DNA of 64,000 bases from Prosthecobacter debontii (GTDB lineage Bacteria; Verrucomicrobiota; Verrucomicrobiia; Verrucomicrobiales; Verrucomicrobiaceae): the NCBI RefSeq assembly GCF_900167535.1, contig NZ_FUYE01000003.1, positions 168,414-232,413 on the forward strand, read 5' to 3'. The position numbers and the translations under genes were made by a program. The notes beneath the pieces were generated by a model that was given only the letters and a program-made list of their open reading frames with translations, had not been told where the DNA came from and searched no databases. This document shows positions 32,808 through 42,378 of this stretch, piece after piece. Each line of letters starts with the position of its first letter. Positions within the stretch are counted from its first letter, which is position 1.

Positions 32808-34460
32808 ATGCAGCAACGTCGCACCAATCTTCTGCTCATCCTCCTCGTCGTCACGCCATTGGCGTTACTGACATGGTTGGGTACGTATCTGATTCGAGAT
32901 GCGGCTCGCAGCACCGACACGGCGATGCAGTCCGTGCTGGCAGAACGACTGGCCGCTGCGAATCATCAGTTAGTCCACGATCTGAGACTATTTACGGATC
33001 GTCTCGATAATCTTGGCACCGATCAAGTCCCCGAGAAGCTCGCAGCAACGCTCGGGACTGAAGCCTGGATCATAGAAACCTGGGTGGCAGGAGACTCTCA
33101 AGGGGTCCAAATCATTCACAACAAACCTGGAGAGCCATCCAGCATCGGGGCTGATGCACAAACGCGCTCCACTTCGATCCTGGCCAGTCTGAAGAATCTT
33201 CCGAGAAGCCAGATCAATACAGATGAACCCTTTTTTCCAGTCTTCAGTGGTGCACAAATTTCAGAGCAGGATCGAAGCCGCCAATCCCTCTGGCTCACTT
33301 TCGCTCGAACCGAAAACTACGACAGTCAAAGCTTAGCAAGGCGTGACGAGCCCCATCACTTCCGCTCAGGATGGCATGTGACGGATGGCGACTTCATCTA
33401 TTGGCGGCAGATTGCACCCAGTCAGATCGTCTGCGCCCGCTTGGCGAGCCAGCCCTTGAGAAAGGCGCTCTACTCCAGGCTGCCGCCTCCAGGGCTGGAA
33501 AGCTATCCCGGCAAGCTCCAACTCACCACTCGGAGCGGCATCCCACTGTATGTGGCGGGCAACTTGCTCCCCGGCTCCACTGGCAAACCCGCCGCCAGCA
33601 GGGAATGCTCAGCTCCGCTTTCCCAGTGGATCTTAAGCTACACCCCGGCCTCCACCGAGTTTCCCAAGCCTTATCTTTTCCCCATTTTGTTAGGCGTCGG
33701 CTCCGGGTGTTTGCTCGTCTTAGCCTTGGCTTGGACCTTCTTCCGTGAAAATGCGCGTGAACTGAGACTGGCCCAGCAGCGCGTCAGCTTTGTAAACCAG
33801 ATCTCTCATGAGCTGAAGACACCGCTGACGAACATTCAACTTTATACCGAAATGACCAGTCACCGCATCGAGGATAGCGGAGATAGCATCGCCATTCGGC
33901 ATTTGAAAGTGGTGGAGACTGAAACTGCGCGCCTGAACCGTCTCATCCAAAACGTGCTCAACTACGCACGACAGCAGCGCGATAAGCTGACCATCCTGCC
34001 CAAACCCATCTTGTTGGATGAAGTCATCGCCCGGGCCGTAGGTAACTGGAAGCCGCTCTTGGAAAAGAAAGGATTTGAGGTGCGTTCCACTCTACAGGGG
34101 CCACCTCAAATGCAGGCTGATGCAGATGCACTGGAGCAAATCGTCGGCAACCTGCTCTCCAATGTGGAAAAGTATGCCTTCCAGGGCAAATGGGTGGCCA
34201 TCCGCACGGAAACCACAGGCAGTGCCGCCCGCATCATCATTGAAGATCGTGGCCCAGGAATCCCGAGCGGCAAGCGGCGCATGGTGTTTGAGGCCTTCGA
34301 GCGCTTGCGATCCGACCTCAATGAAGGTGTCAGCGGTACAGGGATCGGTCTGACCATCTCTCGTGAATTGGCTGATTTACACGGCGGCTCACTGGAAGTT
34401 TGCAGCGTCTATAAAGATGGCGCTAGATTCATCCTCACACTTCCTATCCAACCTGTATGA
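32808..34460 (+). CDS. Sensor histidine kinase
   Basis: The 550-residue protein has an N-terminal membrane helix (about residues 7-24), an extracytoplasmic sensing region and a second helix (about 290-307). The kinase core carries His334 in SHELKTPLTNIQLYTEM. The ATP-binding domain has NLLSNVEKYAF, EDRGPGIP and the G2 box GTGIGLTISRELADLHGG. No HAMP linker is recognisable between the second helix and the DHp domain. It autophosphorylates on the His and passes the phosphate to the regulator encoded directly after it (four-base overlap). Confidence 0.93.
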   Translation: MQQRRTNLLLILLVVTPLALLTWLGTYLIRDAARSTDTAMQSVLAERLAAANHQLVHDLRLFTDRLDNLGTDQVPEKLAATLGTEAWIIETWVAGDSQGVQIIHNKPGEPSSIGADAQTRSTSILASLKNLPRSQINTDEPFFPVFSGAQISEQDRSRQSLWLTFARTENYDSQSLARRDEPHHFRSGWHVTDGDFIYWRQIAPSQIVCARLASQPLRKALYSRLPPPGLESYPGKLQLTTRSGIPLYVAGNLLPGSTGKPAASRECSAPLSQWILSYTPASTEFPKPYLFPILLGVGSGCLLVLALAWTFFRENARELRLAQQRVSFVNQISHELKTPLTNIQLYTEMTSHRIEDSGDSIAIRHLKVVETETARLNRLIQNVLNYARQQRDKLTILPKPILLDEVIARAVGNWKPLLEKKGFEVRSTLQGPPQMQADADALEQIVGNLLSNVEKYAFQGKWVAIRTETTGSAARIIIEDRGPGIPSGKRRMVFEAFERLRSDLNEGVSGTGIGLTISRELADLHGGSLEVCSVYKDGARFILTLPIQPV

Positions 34461-35140
34461 AGATCCTCATTGCCGAAGATGATAACAACACGCGTGAAGC
34501 CCTGCGCGAAGTCTTGAGCATGGAAGGTTATGACACCGTCACAGCGAGCGATGGTTTACAGGCTGTGGATTTTTTCCGGGCGACGCGGCCCGACTTCGTC
34601 TGTCTGGATGTGATGATGCCTGGGCAAAACGGCTATGAAGTCTGCAAGCAGATCCGCAAAATGGATGAGAATGTGCCCATTCTTTTCATCACCGCCAAAG
34701 CGGAGGAGATCGATACCGTGCTAGGCCTCGAGCTCGGTGCCGATGATTACATGACCAAGCCATTTGGCGTCAAAGAAATCATCGCCCGCATTCGAGCCAT
34801 CATGCGCCGCACCGCCGCCAGATCAACAGGCAAGCAAGTCACGGAGGAGTTCACCATGGACGACCTTCGCATCGTGCCCTCAGAGCTTCGTGCCTATCGC
34901 GATGGGATAGAAATCCAACTCAGCCCGCGCGACGTCAAAGTGCTGACACTGCTCTACAGCCGCCGTGGCAAGGTCGTGGACCGGAATACCATGGCCGACG
35001 AGGTCTGGGGAGTGGACTACTTCCCTGAAAGCCGAGCGCTGGATCAACATGTCTCTCAACTACGCAAGCGGGTGGAGGCGGACCCGGCCAATCCAAAGAT
35101 CATCCGCACCGTCCATGGAGCGGGTTATCGGTTTGAGTAG
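34457..35140 (+). CDS. OmpR/PhoB-family response regulator
   Basis: The 227-residue protein has a receiver domain (residues 1-120) with phosphoacceptor Asp51 in LDVMMPGQNGYEV and the switch Lys101 in YMTKPFGVKE. A C-terminal winged-helix DNA-binding domain follows (STEIQLSPRDVKVL-like recognition region and EVWGVDYFPESRALDQHVSQ). It overlaps the kinase gene by four bases and is its partner. Targets are not shown by the sequence. Confidence 0.95.
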   Translation: MKILIAEDDNNTREALREVLSMEGYDTVTASDGLQAVDFFRATRPDFVCLDVMMPGQNGYEVCKQIRKMDENVPILFITAKAEEIDTVLGLELGADDYMTKPFGVKEIIARIRAIMRRTAARSTGKQVTEEFTMDDLRIVPSELRAYRDGIEIQLSPRDVKVLTLLYSRRGKVVDRNTMADEVWGVDYFPESRALDQHVSQLRKRVEADPANPKIIRTVHGAGYRFE

Positions 35141-35328
35141 CGGTACCTCGAAAGCAGACTTCGTTTTTTCTTGTCAGGCCCCCACGCTTCTCTGTAAAGA
35201 TCACGGTTTGTCATCCGGCCCCAATCAGCCGGCTGTTCCCCAAGCTCGCTTCACACGCCACTGGTGCTTGTTGTTAGGCCTGTGACGCCTCCAGCATCAT
35301 CGCTCGGTGGTCATTTACACTTTCGCTT

Positions 35329-36846
35329 ATGAAACGTGTCCTGCTTTACCTCTGCCTAGCATCGGCGCTTCCTGCGGTTACACCTGCGGATGTCCAGCGT
35401 GCTTTAGTGAAAGGCGTCGCTTTTTATCACCAGAACGCGGCTTCTCATGGCGGTTACGTGTATCGGTACAGCGCAGACTTCACCCTGCGTGAGGCGGAAG
35501 GCATTCCGGGACCGGACACGATCTGGATTCAGCCGCCGGGCACCCCTGCCGTGGGTATGGCGTTTCTGGATGCGTATGAGGCGACCAAGAATGAGGCGTG
35601 TCTCAAGGCAGCGGTGGAGGCAGCTCACGCTCTGAGCCGGACCCAACTCTCCTCGGGAGGCTGGGATTACTCTGGCCATTTCGATCCGCAAAATCGTGCG
35701 AAGCATCTCTATCGCCGTGATATTGACGGCAAGCTAATCGAGCGGAAAAAGTTCCCCCAGGGAGAAGCAGGATGGCACATCTGGCGGCAGCGTGAACACA
35801 AAGACACGAACTACTCCACCGTGGACGATGATGTGACCCAGGCAGCGACACGCTTACTGGTGCGGGTAGATCATGCCTTGAAAGGTGAGGATGCCGAAAT
35901 CCATGAAGCCGCCGATTATGCCCTCCAGGCGTTGATGAATGCTCAATATCCTGCGGGTGGCTGGTCCGCGAGTTTTGACACCTGGCCTTCTTCCCCACCC
36001 GCCATGGACAAATACCCTCTTACGCCAGCCAGCTATCCTGCCGATTGGCCCAGAAAATGGCCCAAAGACTTTACCGGTTGCTATGTGCTGAATGACAACA
36101 CTCACGCCACCCTCATGAGCACTTTTCTGCTCGCGTGGCAGCTCCGTCAGGATGACCGATATCTAGCTGTGGCTAAGCGGGCTGGCGACTTTCTGCTACT
36201 CGCTCAGATGCCCGATCCACAACCAGCCTGGGCTCAGCAATACGATGCCGAGATGCATCCTGCTTGGAGTCGTGCGTTCGAACCAAGCGCGATCTGTGGT
36301 CGCGAGTCCCAAGCTGCCATGTGGGCGCTGCTCAAGCTCAGCGCCGTGACAGGCGACAAAACATACCTTCCTCCCGTAGCCAAGGCGATCCGTTATCTTC
36401 GCAAGTCGTTGTTACCTGGAAATAAAGTGGCTCGGTTCTATGAACTTCAAACGAACAAACCCCTCTACTTCGAGCGTGGCGAAGGGGGTAAAGGCTTCAT
36501 GCTCACCTATAGCGATAAGAAAGCCTCCTCGAACTATGGCTGGGTCTGGGACAGTGAGCTGGACGCCATCGAGGACATTGGCCGGAAGATCTTTCGGGAT
36601 GAACCCGTATTCTTTCCAAGAACTGAAAAGGAACGCTGGTCTTCTCCGCCTACCGACAAGGACATAACCACGATTCTCTCCGAGCAAAAACCCGATGGTT
36701 CATGGGCTGAGACACAGGATGATCGAGGTATCATGAGAGATGCCGATGGCAAAAAAACCTCGCCTAAAGAGGGAGTTCTTCACAGTGACACCTTGGTGCA
36801 GAATATCCGCGCACTGAGTGCTTGGTTACAGACTCCCAAGAAGTAA
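35329..36846 (+). CDS. Secreted pectate lyase family 10 (PL10-like) protein
   Basis: The 505-residue protein has a signal peptide (MKRVLLYLCLASALPAVTPA). Its body is rich in alpha-hairpin repeats of the alpha/alpha-toroid type. Family-typical sequence includes TQLSSGGWDYSGHFDP, DTNYSTVDDDVTQAATRLL, YPAGGWSASFDTWPSSP and DPQPAWAQQYDAEMHPAWSR. PL10 lyases cleave polygalacturonate by beta-elimination using calcium, outside the cytoplasm. In Verrucomicrobiota such genes often belong to polysaccharide degradation loci; here the immediate neighbours do not form one. Confidence 0.85.
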   Translation: MKRVLLYLCLASALPAVTPADVQRALVKGVAFYHQNAASHGGYVYRYSADFTLREAEGIPGPDTIWIQPPGTPAVGMAFLDAYEATKNEACLKAAVEAAHALSRTQLSSGGWDYSGHFDPQNRAKHLYRRDIDGKLIERKKFPQGEAGWHIWRQREHKDTNYSTVDDDVTQAATRLLVRVDHALKGEDAEIHEAADYALQALMNAQYPAGGWSASFDTWPSSPPAMDKYPLTPASYPADWPRKWPKDFTGCYVLNDNTHATLMSTFLLAWQLRQDDRYLAVAKRAGDFLLLAQMPDPQPAWAQQYDAEMHPAWSRAFEPSAICGRESQAAMWALLKLSAVTGDKTYLPPVAKAIRYLRKSLLPGNKVARFYELQTNKPLYFERGEGGKGFMLTYSDKKASSNYGWVWDSELDAIEDIGRKIFRDEPVFFPRTEKERWSSPPTDKDITTILSEQKPDGSWAETQDDRGIMRDADGKKTSPKEGVLHSDTLVQNIRALSAWLQTPKK

Positions 36847-36871
36847 AAATCGCCGAGACAGAAGCACTATC

Positions 36872-37033
36872 ATGAACCCAGGAAATTTCATGCTTCGACT
36901 CATTGGATGGTCAGTGATGATGTTGGCCTGTGCATTCCCGTTCATCGGCTCTTGGAGCCTTTTGCTACTCCTCCTAGTCATTGCCAGCACCTTTTACCCA
37001 CCCAGCAAAAACGGCAGGAGGCCTTCACGCTAA
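36872..37033 (+). CDS. Very small membrane protein
   Basis: The 53-residue frame reads MNPGNFMLRLIGWSVMMLAC and then FIGSWSLLLLLLVIASTFY, giving two membrane segments and a short basic tail (PSKNGRRPSR). It starts 25 bases after the pectate lyase stop. No family is recognised. The size and hydrophobicity fit a real small membrane protein, but support is limited to composition and spacing. Confidence 0.45.
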   Translation: MNPGNFMLRLIGWSVMMLACAFPFIGSWSLLLLLLVIASTFYPPSKNGRRPSR

Positions 37034-37152
37034 TGTGAAGCCGGTCCCTCACTTGGGTTTAACACAACGCTTGAAGCGCCAACACATCTACAGGATGCTT
37101 GATCTGAGATCAGGCCGAAGAAAGTCCCTCTGACCGTTCTCCACCCCCTTGC

Positions 37153-38043
37153 ATGAATCGCCGCACCATCCCTTCCCTCCAGATGAGCGATTACGGTCAT
37201 GATCGCTTGAGGGCTCAGGGCGTTGTCGTGATGCCCTTGGAGGTCTCCATGCATCAGGAACCTCAGCGGCTGATTCCGCATTTTCACGATTTCTTCCAAC
37301 TCTTTCTCATCCAGGGACCCGCTAGGCTCATGCACGATTTCCGGGATTATGATGTCACGGGCATCACCCTCTTTTTTCTGAGCCCAGGCCAAGTACACAC
37401 TATCTTTCCGAGCGCCAGTTCCATGCGTGGCACCGTTGCCTCGTTCACCCAGGCGTTCTTTGATGATCAGTCACCACCCCCAAGCTTGTTGTTCGAGATG
37501 CCGTTCTTTTTCTCGGCGGAATCAGCCCCTTGGTTCCAGGTGAAAGCCTCGCAAGCCGTCCGGCTCACCAGTCTAGTCAGTGACTTGCAGCGCGAGTATG
37601 TGGAAGATCGAGAGGGTGCCCAGGAAGCACTTCGCTGCCTGCTGCGCATCATCTGTATCGAGGCCAAGCGGCTCTATACCCTGAACCATGCCGTGAATGA
37701 AAGTTCGCGTGCCAGCCTGCTGGTGCGTCAGTTCCATCTCGCGATCGAGCATCACTTCCGCGAGTGGCAAAACCTCGCCCCCTATGCCCGCAAACTGGGT
37801 ATCACCCCAAATCACCTCAATGATGTTATTCATGAGCAAACTGGGTGTTCAGCCGGTGATCTCATCCGTCAGCGCAGACTTCTCGACGCCAAGCGTCTGC
37901 TCTTGCACTCCGACTTGAGCATCTCCGAAATCGGCTATCAAATAGGCTTTCAAGACCCATCTTATTTCAGCCGTTTCTTCCGTCGCGAAGCCGGGCATAC
38001 CCCCGCCGAGTTTCGCGAACTGATCCGAGAAAAATACCATTGA
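37153..38043 (+). CDS. AraC-family transcriptional regulator
   Basis: The 296-residue protein has an N-terminal cupin-like sensing domain (PLEVSMHQEPQRLIPHFHDF, then GQVHTIFPSASS). Two C-terminal helix-turn-helix units end with NHLNDVIHEQTGCSAGDLIR and ISEIGYQIGFQDPSYFSRFF. AraC proteins usually respond to a small molecule. It lies 67 bases upstream of the Fsr-like exporter on the same strand, so that exporter is a likely target. Confidence 0.9.
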   Translation: MNRRTIPSLQMSDYGHDRLRAQGVVVMPLEVSMHQEPQRLIPHFHDFFQLFLIQGPARLMHDFRDYDVTGITLFFLSPGQVHTIFPSASSMRGTVASFTQAFFDDQSPPPSLLFEMPFFFSAESAPWFQVKASQAVRLTSLVSDLQREYVEDREGAQEALRCLLRIICIEAKRLYTLNHAVNESSRASLLVRQFHLAIEHHFREWQNLAPYARKLGITPNHLNDVIHEQTGCSAGDLIRQRRLLDAKRLLLHSDLSISEIGYQIGFQDPSYFSRFFRREAGHTPAEFRELIREKYH

Positions 38044-38109
38044 GATCCCGACTAATACCAGGGACGTCATTTGAAGCTTGAGGGTTCAAAGCGAAGGGTC
38101 ATCGTCCTT

Positions 38110-39342
38110 ATGAATGAGACAGTGATCGAGGACTCACCACCGCTGATGCGGGTGCAGCAGGATGCCACACAAACCGTGTTTGCCCTGCTCTTCGCCATCA
38201 GCTTTTCCCACATGCTGAATGATACCATTCAGGCTCTACTCCCTGCCATCTACCCGGTGCTGAAGCAGTCCTATGGCCTTACCTTCACCCAGCTAGGTCT
38301 CATCACTCTGACTTTCCAAGTCACCGCTTCCCTTTTGCAGCCACTGGTCGGCTACATCACGGATAAAAGACCCCTGCCCTACTCTCTGCCCATCGGCATG
38401 GGCATGACTTTGATCGGCCTGCTTTCACTTTCAAAAGCAAGCAGCTTCCCCAGTATTCTGATTTCATCGGCCTTTGTCGGCGCGGGTTCAGCGGTCTTTC
38501 ACCCTGAAGCCTCACGCATCGCACACATGGCCGCAGGGCGTCGCCGGGGGTTGGCCCAGTCGTTGTTCCAAGTGGGTGGCAATGCGGGCACTTCCATCGG
38601 TCCACTGCTGGCCGCTTGGTTCATTGTTCCTCATGGTCAGGCAGCTTTGTCATGGTTCTCCATCATCGCTTTGGTCGGTGTCATGGTACTGTTCCAGGTC
38701 GGCCAGTGGCAGGCTCGCAACATGCACCGCGTGCATAAAAAGCGGAGCCTTGTGACCGGTCACACCGAGGGTCCATCGACCATGCGGGTGGCCCTCGCCG
38801 TCGGAGTGCTGGTGATGTTGGTTTTCTCCAAGTACGTGTACTTGGCCAGCCTAACCAATTACTATACCTTTTATCTGATGGATCGCTTTCATGTCTCCGT
38901 GCAGCAGTCTCAGTATTACCTGTTTGTTTTCCTGTTTGCCGTCGCTGCGGGCACCATCATTGGGGGACCTGTGGGTGATATCATCGGCCGCAAGAGAGTG
39001 ATTTGGGTGTCCATCCTCGGGGTGGCACCTTTCTCCCTGTGGTTACCCCATGCCGGGCTGACCATGACCGCCATACTGAGTGTCTTTATCGGGCTCATCC
39101 TTGCCTCGGCCTTCTCCGCCATCCTGGTGTATGCCCAGGAACTGATGCCGGGTAAGATCGGGATGATCGCGGGCCTATTCTTCGGCTTGGCCTTTGGCAT
39201 CGCCGGAATCGGCTCAGCCGTGCTCGGCAGTGTGGCCGATCACCAGGGGATCAACTTTGTCTTCCATGCCTGTGCATATTTACCACTCCTGGGTCTCCTG
39301 ACGGTTTTCTTACCGGATGTGGAGACGGCCAAAGAAAAGTGA
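38110..39342 (+). CDS. MFS transporter, fosmidomycin resistance (Fsr) type
   Basis: The 410-residue protein has twelve predicted helices and strong Fsr character: FSHMLNDTIQALLPAIYPVL, PLVGYITDKRPLPYSLPIGM and GAGSAVFHPEASRIAHMAAG. The conserved FHPEASR segment is typical of Fsr exporters. These pumps export fosmidomycin or other small acids by proton antiport. The start at MNETVIED is preferred; a longer start at 38071 adds a basic tail. It follows the AraC regulator closely. Confidence 0.88.
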   Translation: MNETVIEDSPPLMRVQQDATQTVFALLFAISFSHMLNDTIQALLPAIYPVLKQSYGLTFTQLGLITLTFQVTASLLQPLVGYITDKRPLPYSLPIGMGMTLIGLLSLSKASSFPSILISSAFVGAGSAVFHPEASRIAHMAAGRRRGLAQSLFQVGGNAGTSIGPLLAAWFIVPHGQAALSWFSIIALVGVMVLFQVGQWQARNMHRVHKKRSLVTGHTEGPSTMRVALAVGVLVMLVFSKYVYLASLTNYYTFYLMDRFHVSVQQSQYYLFVFLFAVAAGTIIGGPVGDIIGRKRVIWVSILGVAPFSLWLPHAGLTMTAILSVFIGLILASAFSAILVYAQELMPGKIGMIAGLFFGLAFGIAGIGSAVLGSVADHQGINFVFHACAYLPLLGLLTVFLPDVETAKEK

Positions 39343-39505
39343 TTTTGTCCCCAACCCCCCCGGACAAGGCGGGTGGTCCACTGATTAAGAGACACCGTGA
39401 TCTCTCCTTCAGACGGCGCCGCCCGTTCTTTGCTTCTTCTTTCATGCTTCATTGACCTCTAGGGTTGCATCGCCGCCGAGCCCATGGTTCCTTTTCCGTC
39501 CAACC

Positions 39506-40666
39506 ATGAAAGAAGACTCCTCGGTGCCCGGAAATGCACGTTTTGAAACGCGAGCCATCCACATCGGCCAGGATTACCGCAGCGAAACCGGCGCGGTCAT
39601 CCCGCCGATTTACATGACCTCGACCTTCGAAACGGGGAATCCAGGGGGCTTTGACTACACCCGCAGCGGCAGTCCCAATTACCGCAATCTGCAAAATACC
39701 CTGGCCAGCTTGGAGAACGCGCAGCATTGCACCGTCTTTGCCAGTGGCGTTTCAGCCATCACGGCCATCGCGTTCGGCCTCAAGGCCGGGGACACCATCA
39801 TTTCAGAGCAGAACATCTACGGCTGCACCTACCGCCTGTTTGAGCGCGTGCTGCGCAAGTTCGATGTCCACATCAAGTATGTGAACCTCGCCAATCCTCA
39901 GAACTATCCCCTGATTGCTGAGCTAAAGCCCGCACTGGTCTGGCTGGAGTCCCCCACCAATCCTTTACTCAAAATCCTGGATATCGCCGCCATTGCCAAA
40001 GTGGCCCATAGCGTCGGCAGCACAGTCGTCGTGGACAATACCTTTGCCTCCAGCCTCATTCAGCAGCCTCTGGACCTGGGCGCGGATTTGTCCCTGCTCA
40101 GCACCACGAAATACACCAACGGCCATTCCGATGCGCTCGGCGGTGCGGTTTGCTCAAACTCCGACGCTTGGCAGGAGAAGATGATCTTTGCCCAAAAAGC
40201 GCTCGGTTTGCAGCCCAGCCCCTTTGACTCCTGGCTGACCTCTCGTGGGGTGAAGACCGAGGCCATCCGGATGGAACGCCACAGTGCCAATGCCCTGGAG
40301 CTGGCCACCCGACTGGAAAAACGCAAAGGCGTGAAAAGCGTGCGTTACCCCTTCCTGCCCTCGAATCCCCAGTATGAACTGGCGAAGAAGCAGATGCGTG
40401 CCGGTTCCGGGATGATGCTGGCCGACTTCGGCCATACTCAGGATCAGGCCCTCGCCTTCATCCGCAAACTCCGCCTCTTCACCCAGGCAGAGAGCTTGGG
40501 TGGCATCGAGTCTCTCGTCTGCCACCCCGCCACCATGACCCATGCCTCCATTCCGAAAGAAATTCGTGAGGAAGCCGGCGTCACGGATGGCCTTATCCGT
40601 TTCTCCGTGGGCATCGAGCACGTAGAAGATCTATGGGAAGACATCGAGCAGGCGCTCCACGCCTAA
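39506..40666 (+). CDS. Cystathionine gamma-synthase/lyase-type PLP enzyme
   Basis: The 386-residue protein is a Cys/Met-metabolism PLP enzyme. Conserved features are TRAIHIGQDYRSETGAVIPP, YTRSGSPNYRNLQ, the catalytic lysine region STTKYTNGHSD and SLGGIESLVCHPATMTHASI. It may perform the gamma-replacement step of methionine synthesis or cleave cystathionine; the sequence does not separate them. The longer start at 39452 is rejected because the added residues lack family similarity. No SAM riboswitch was recognised in the 160 bases upstream. Confidence 0.88.
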   Translation: MKEDSSVPGNARFETRAIHIGQDYRSETGAVIPPIYMTSTFETGNPGGFDYTRSGSPNYRNLQNTLASLENAQHCTVFASGVSAITAIAFGLKAGDTIISEQNIYGCTYRLFERVLRKFDVHIKYVNLANPQNYPLIAELKPALVWLESPTNPLLKILDIAAIAKVAHSVGSTVVVDNTFASSLIQQPLDLGADLSLLSTTKYTNGHSDALGGAVCSNSDAWQEKMIFAQKALGLQPSPFDSWLTSRGVKTEAIRMERHSANALELATRLEKRKGVKSVRYPFLPSNPQYELAKKQMRAGSGMMLADFGHTQDQALAFIRKLRLFTQAESLGGIESLVCHPATMTHASIPKEIREEAGVTDGLIRFSVGIEHVEDLWEDIEQALHA

Positions 40667-40675
40667 CCGCTTGTC

Positions 40676-41950
40676 TTGAGATGGAAGCAATTTTTTGATC
40701 GACTATTCTTCGTGGCACTCCGCATCGATACCGGCATTACCCGAGGGGAAATTGATAACACCGAAAGAGGCCGCACACGCGTGTGCTTGTGGCTTCTCGG
40801 TCGCCCTGAGCCTATCGAGCTGAATCTCGAAGGGGATGCATGGCGGGATGTCGCTGGCACCCGGGTGACGTTCATCAACCCCGACCCTGAAATCCAACCC
40901 CCAGCGCTCGTCTTGCAGGCGAGTCAAAGCGGTGTGGTAGGAGACATCACTGTCTCACGCAAAGTGAAGGTCTTCACCGTGCCTGAGGAAGAATGGCTGG
41001 AAGCCTACAAAGACGATCGGATCGCCGAAGTGCCCACCGAGTGGTGCAACAGCCTGTATCTGGAGTGGTTCAGCCTCCAACATGGCCGCTGCGTCGTGGA
41101 GAGTGCCGACTTCGAGATCACCATCTCCGACCATGTGTGGGAGATGGATGAGGATGAAGAAGCTGCCCAAAAAATGGCCAACATGCAGGCCATGCGGGAT
41201 TTCCTCGCCACCGTGATTCAGCGCCGCGAGCGAGATGAGGTGGCCGATGAGGAGGAAAGTCTCGAAGACGCATTTTCGGAAGAAGCCTGGGAGGAACAGC
41301 TCAAGGCCTCTGATCGACTGACCGACGCCAGCCTTGAAGCGGAGGAAAAATATGGGGACGACCCTGACGCGGATGAAAAAACCGCCTTTGTCATGGGTTG
41401 GGATCACATCCTGGAAGACATGGCAGACGTCCAAGAGGGGGTAGAGCCCTCAGAGAACGACAGTGAGGAAAAAAAACGTCGGCGTGAATGGAAAGAACTC
41501 ATGGAGGAGGCCGCCGCCGATGTCGAAGATAGCGAAGAAGCCTGGCAAGAAATCGAAACCAGCCCGCCTCATCCCCTCAAGGAACAAGCCCATGAAATGC
41601 TCATGGAGGTGATGGAGCAGCTCCGCAAAACCGGTCTCAGCCAGGAGCAGGCCGATGGGCCGGATCACCCTCTGGATCGTTTCGTCTCCAACCTCATGCA
41701 GATCACCGGAAAGCTCGCCGGTGCTCTCCACTCTCAGCGGGACCTGGAGGAGCCCATGCACCGTGGTTACGCCCTGGCCATTACCAAACGCTGCCTCAAC
41801 TGGTCCAATGCATCTCTATCAGCCCTAAACGAGCTTTCCATCCAGCCAAATTACGCCGAGCACCGCGCCCTCTTTGATCATTGGCGAGACAACCTTTTTC
41901 GTCTGCGTGATGGTATCACAGACTTAAGAGAAGAGCTCCGAGCACCCTGA
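40676..41950 (+). CDS. Conserved hypothetical protein, highly acidic
   Basis: The 424-residue protein was not recognised. Residues 15-150 look folded (RIDTGITRGEIDNTERGRTR, then VCLWLLGRPEPIEL). The middle (about 155-300) is strongly acidic with likely coiled coil. The C-terminal 120 residues are helical. It starts with TTG nine bases after the PLP enzyme stop; a GTG at 40712 is an alternative start, close to where the conserved part begins. No signal peptide or membrane helix is seen, so it is probably cytoplasmic. Confidence 0.7.
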   Translation: MRWKQFFDRLFFVALRIDTGITRGEIDNTERGRTRVCLWLLGRPEPIELNLEGDAWRDVAGTRVTFINPDPEIQPPALVLQASQSGVVGDITVSRKVKVFTVPEEEWLEAYKDDRIAEVPTEWCNSLYLEWFSLQHGRCVVESADFEITISDHVWEMDEDEEAAQKMANMQAMRDFLATVIQRRERDEVADEEESLEDAFSEEAWEEQLKASDRLTDASLEAEEKYGDDPDADEKTAFVMGWDHILEDMADVQEGVEPSENDSEEKKRRREWKELMEEAAADVEDSEEAWQEIETSPPHPLKEQAHEMLMEVMEQLRKTGLSQEQADGPDHPLDRFVSNLMQITGKLAGALHSQRDLEEPMHRGYALAITKRCLNWSNASLSALNELSIQPNYAEHRALFDHWRDNLFRLRDGITDLREELRAP

Positions 41951-41955
41951 AGTAG

Positions 41956-42342
41956 TCATCCTTCACCATTTTCATTCGAAGCGCGGTAAGCGCTGGCCCG
42001 CTCCAATTCCAAGGGCCGTAATTCAAAGGCCAATCCTAGCTGGATGGTGGGGTTCCCCTGCATGTATTCGGCCGCTTCTTCCAGACTGCTAGCAACAACA
42101 AACCAGTAGCCTCCGATGATCTCCTTAGTCTCACCAAACGGACCATCGGTGATCCCATGACGAGACACCGTTTTGCCCGTATGGGCCAACCGCTGCCCTG
42201 TCTTCATCTTGCCCTCAGCCACCATGGCTTCGATCCAAAGATAAAAATCATCAATGGTTTGCTGAATGCGTTCCTTCGAAGCTTCCGGGTCCCACTGACC
42301 ACGGGAAAGAACGAGGTATTCGTTTGGAGTGTTTGTAACCAT
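41956..42342 (-). CDS. YciI/DGPF-domain protein
   Basis: The 128-residue protein contains the DGPF-family signature ITDGPFGETKEIIGGYW, with the upstream EYLVLSRG strand and the WIEAMVAEGKMKTGQRLAHT helix. The family is a small ferredoxin-like fold whose members are found beside ECF sigma genes or act as enzymes of unclear chemistry. No sigma gene is adjacent here. Confidence 0.88.
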   Translation of the reverse strand: MVTNTPNEYLVLSRGQWDPEASKERIQQTIDDFYLWIEAMVAEGKMKTGQRLAHTGKTVSRHGITDGPFGETKEIIGGYWFVVASSLEEAAEYMQGNPTIQLGLAFELRPLELERASAYRASNENGEG

Positions 42343-42378
42343 AGGAAGAATCTTAAAACTAGCTCGATTAGGCTTGCG

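Noticed and set aside
39343-39505. SAM-type riboswitch before the PLP sulfur enzyme
   Set aside because: No conserved riboswitch core could be aligned by eye in these 163 bases.
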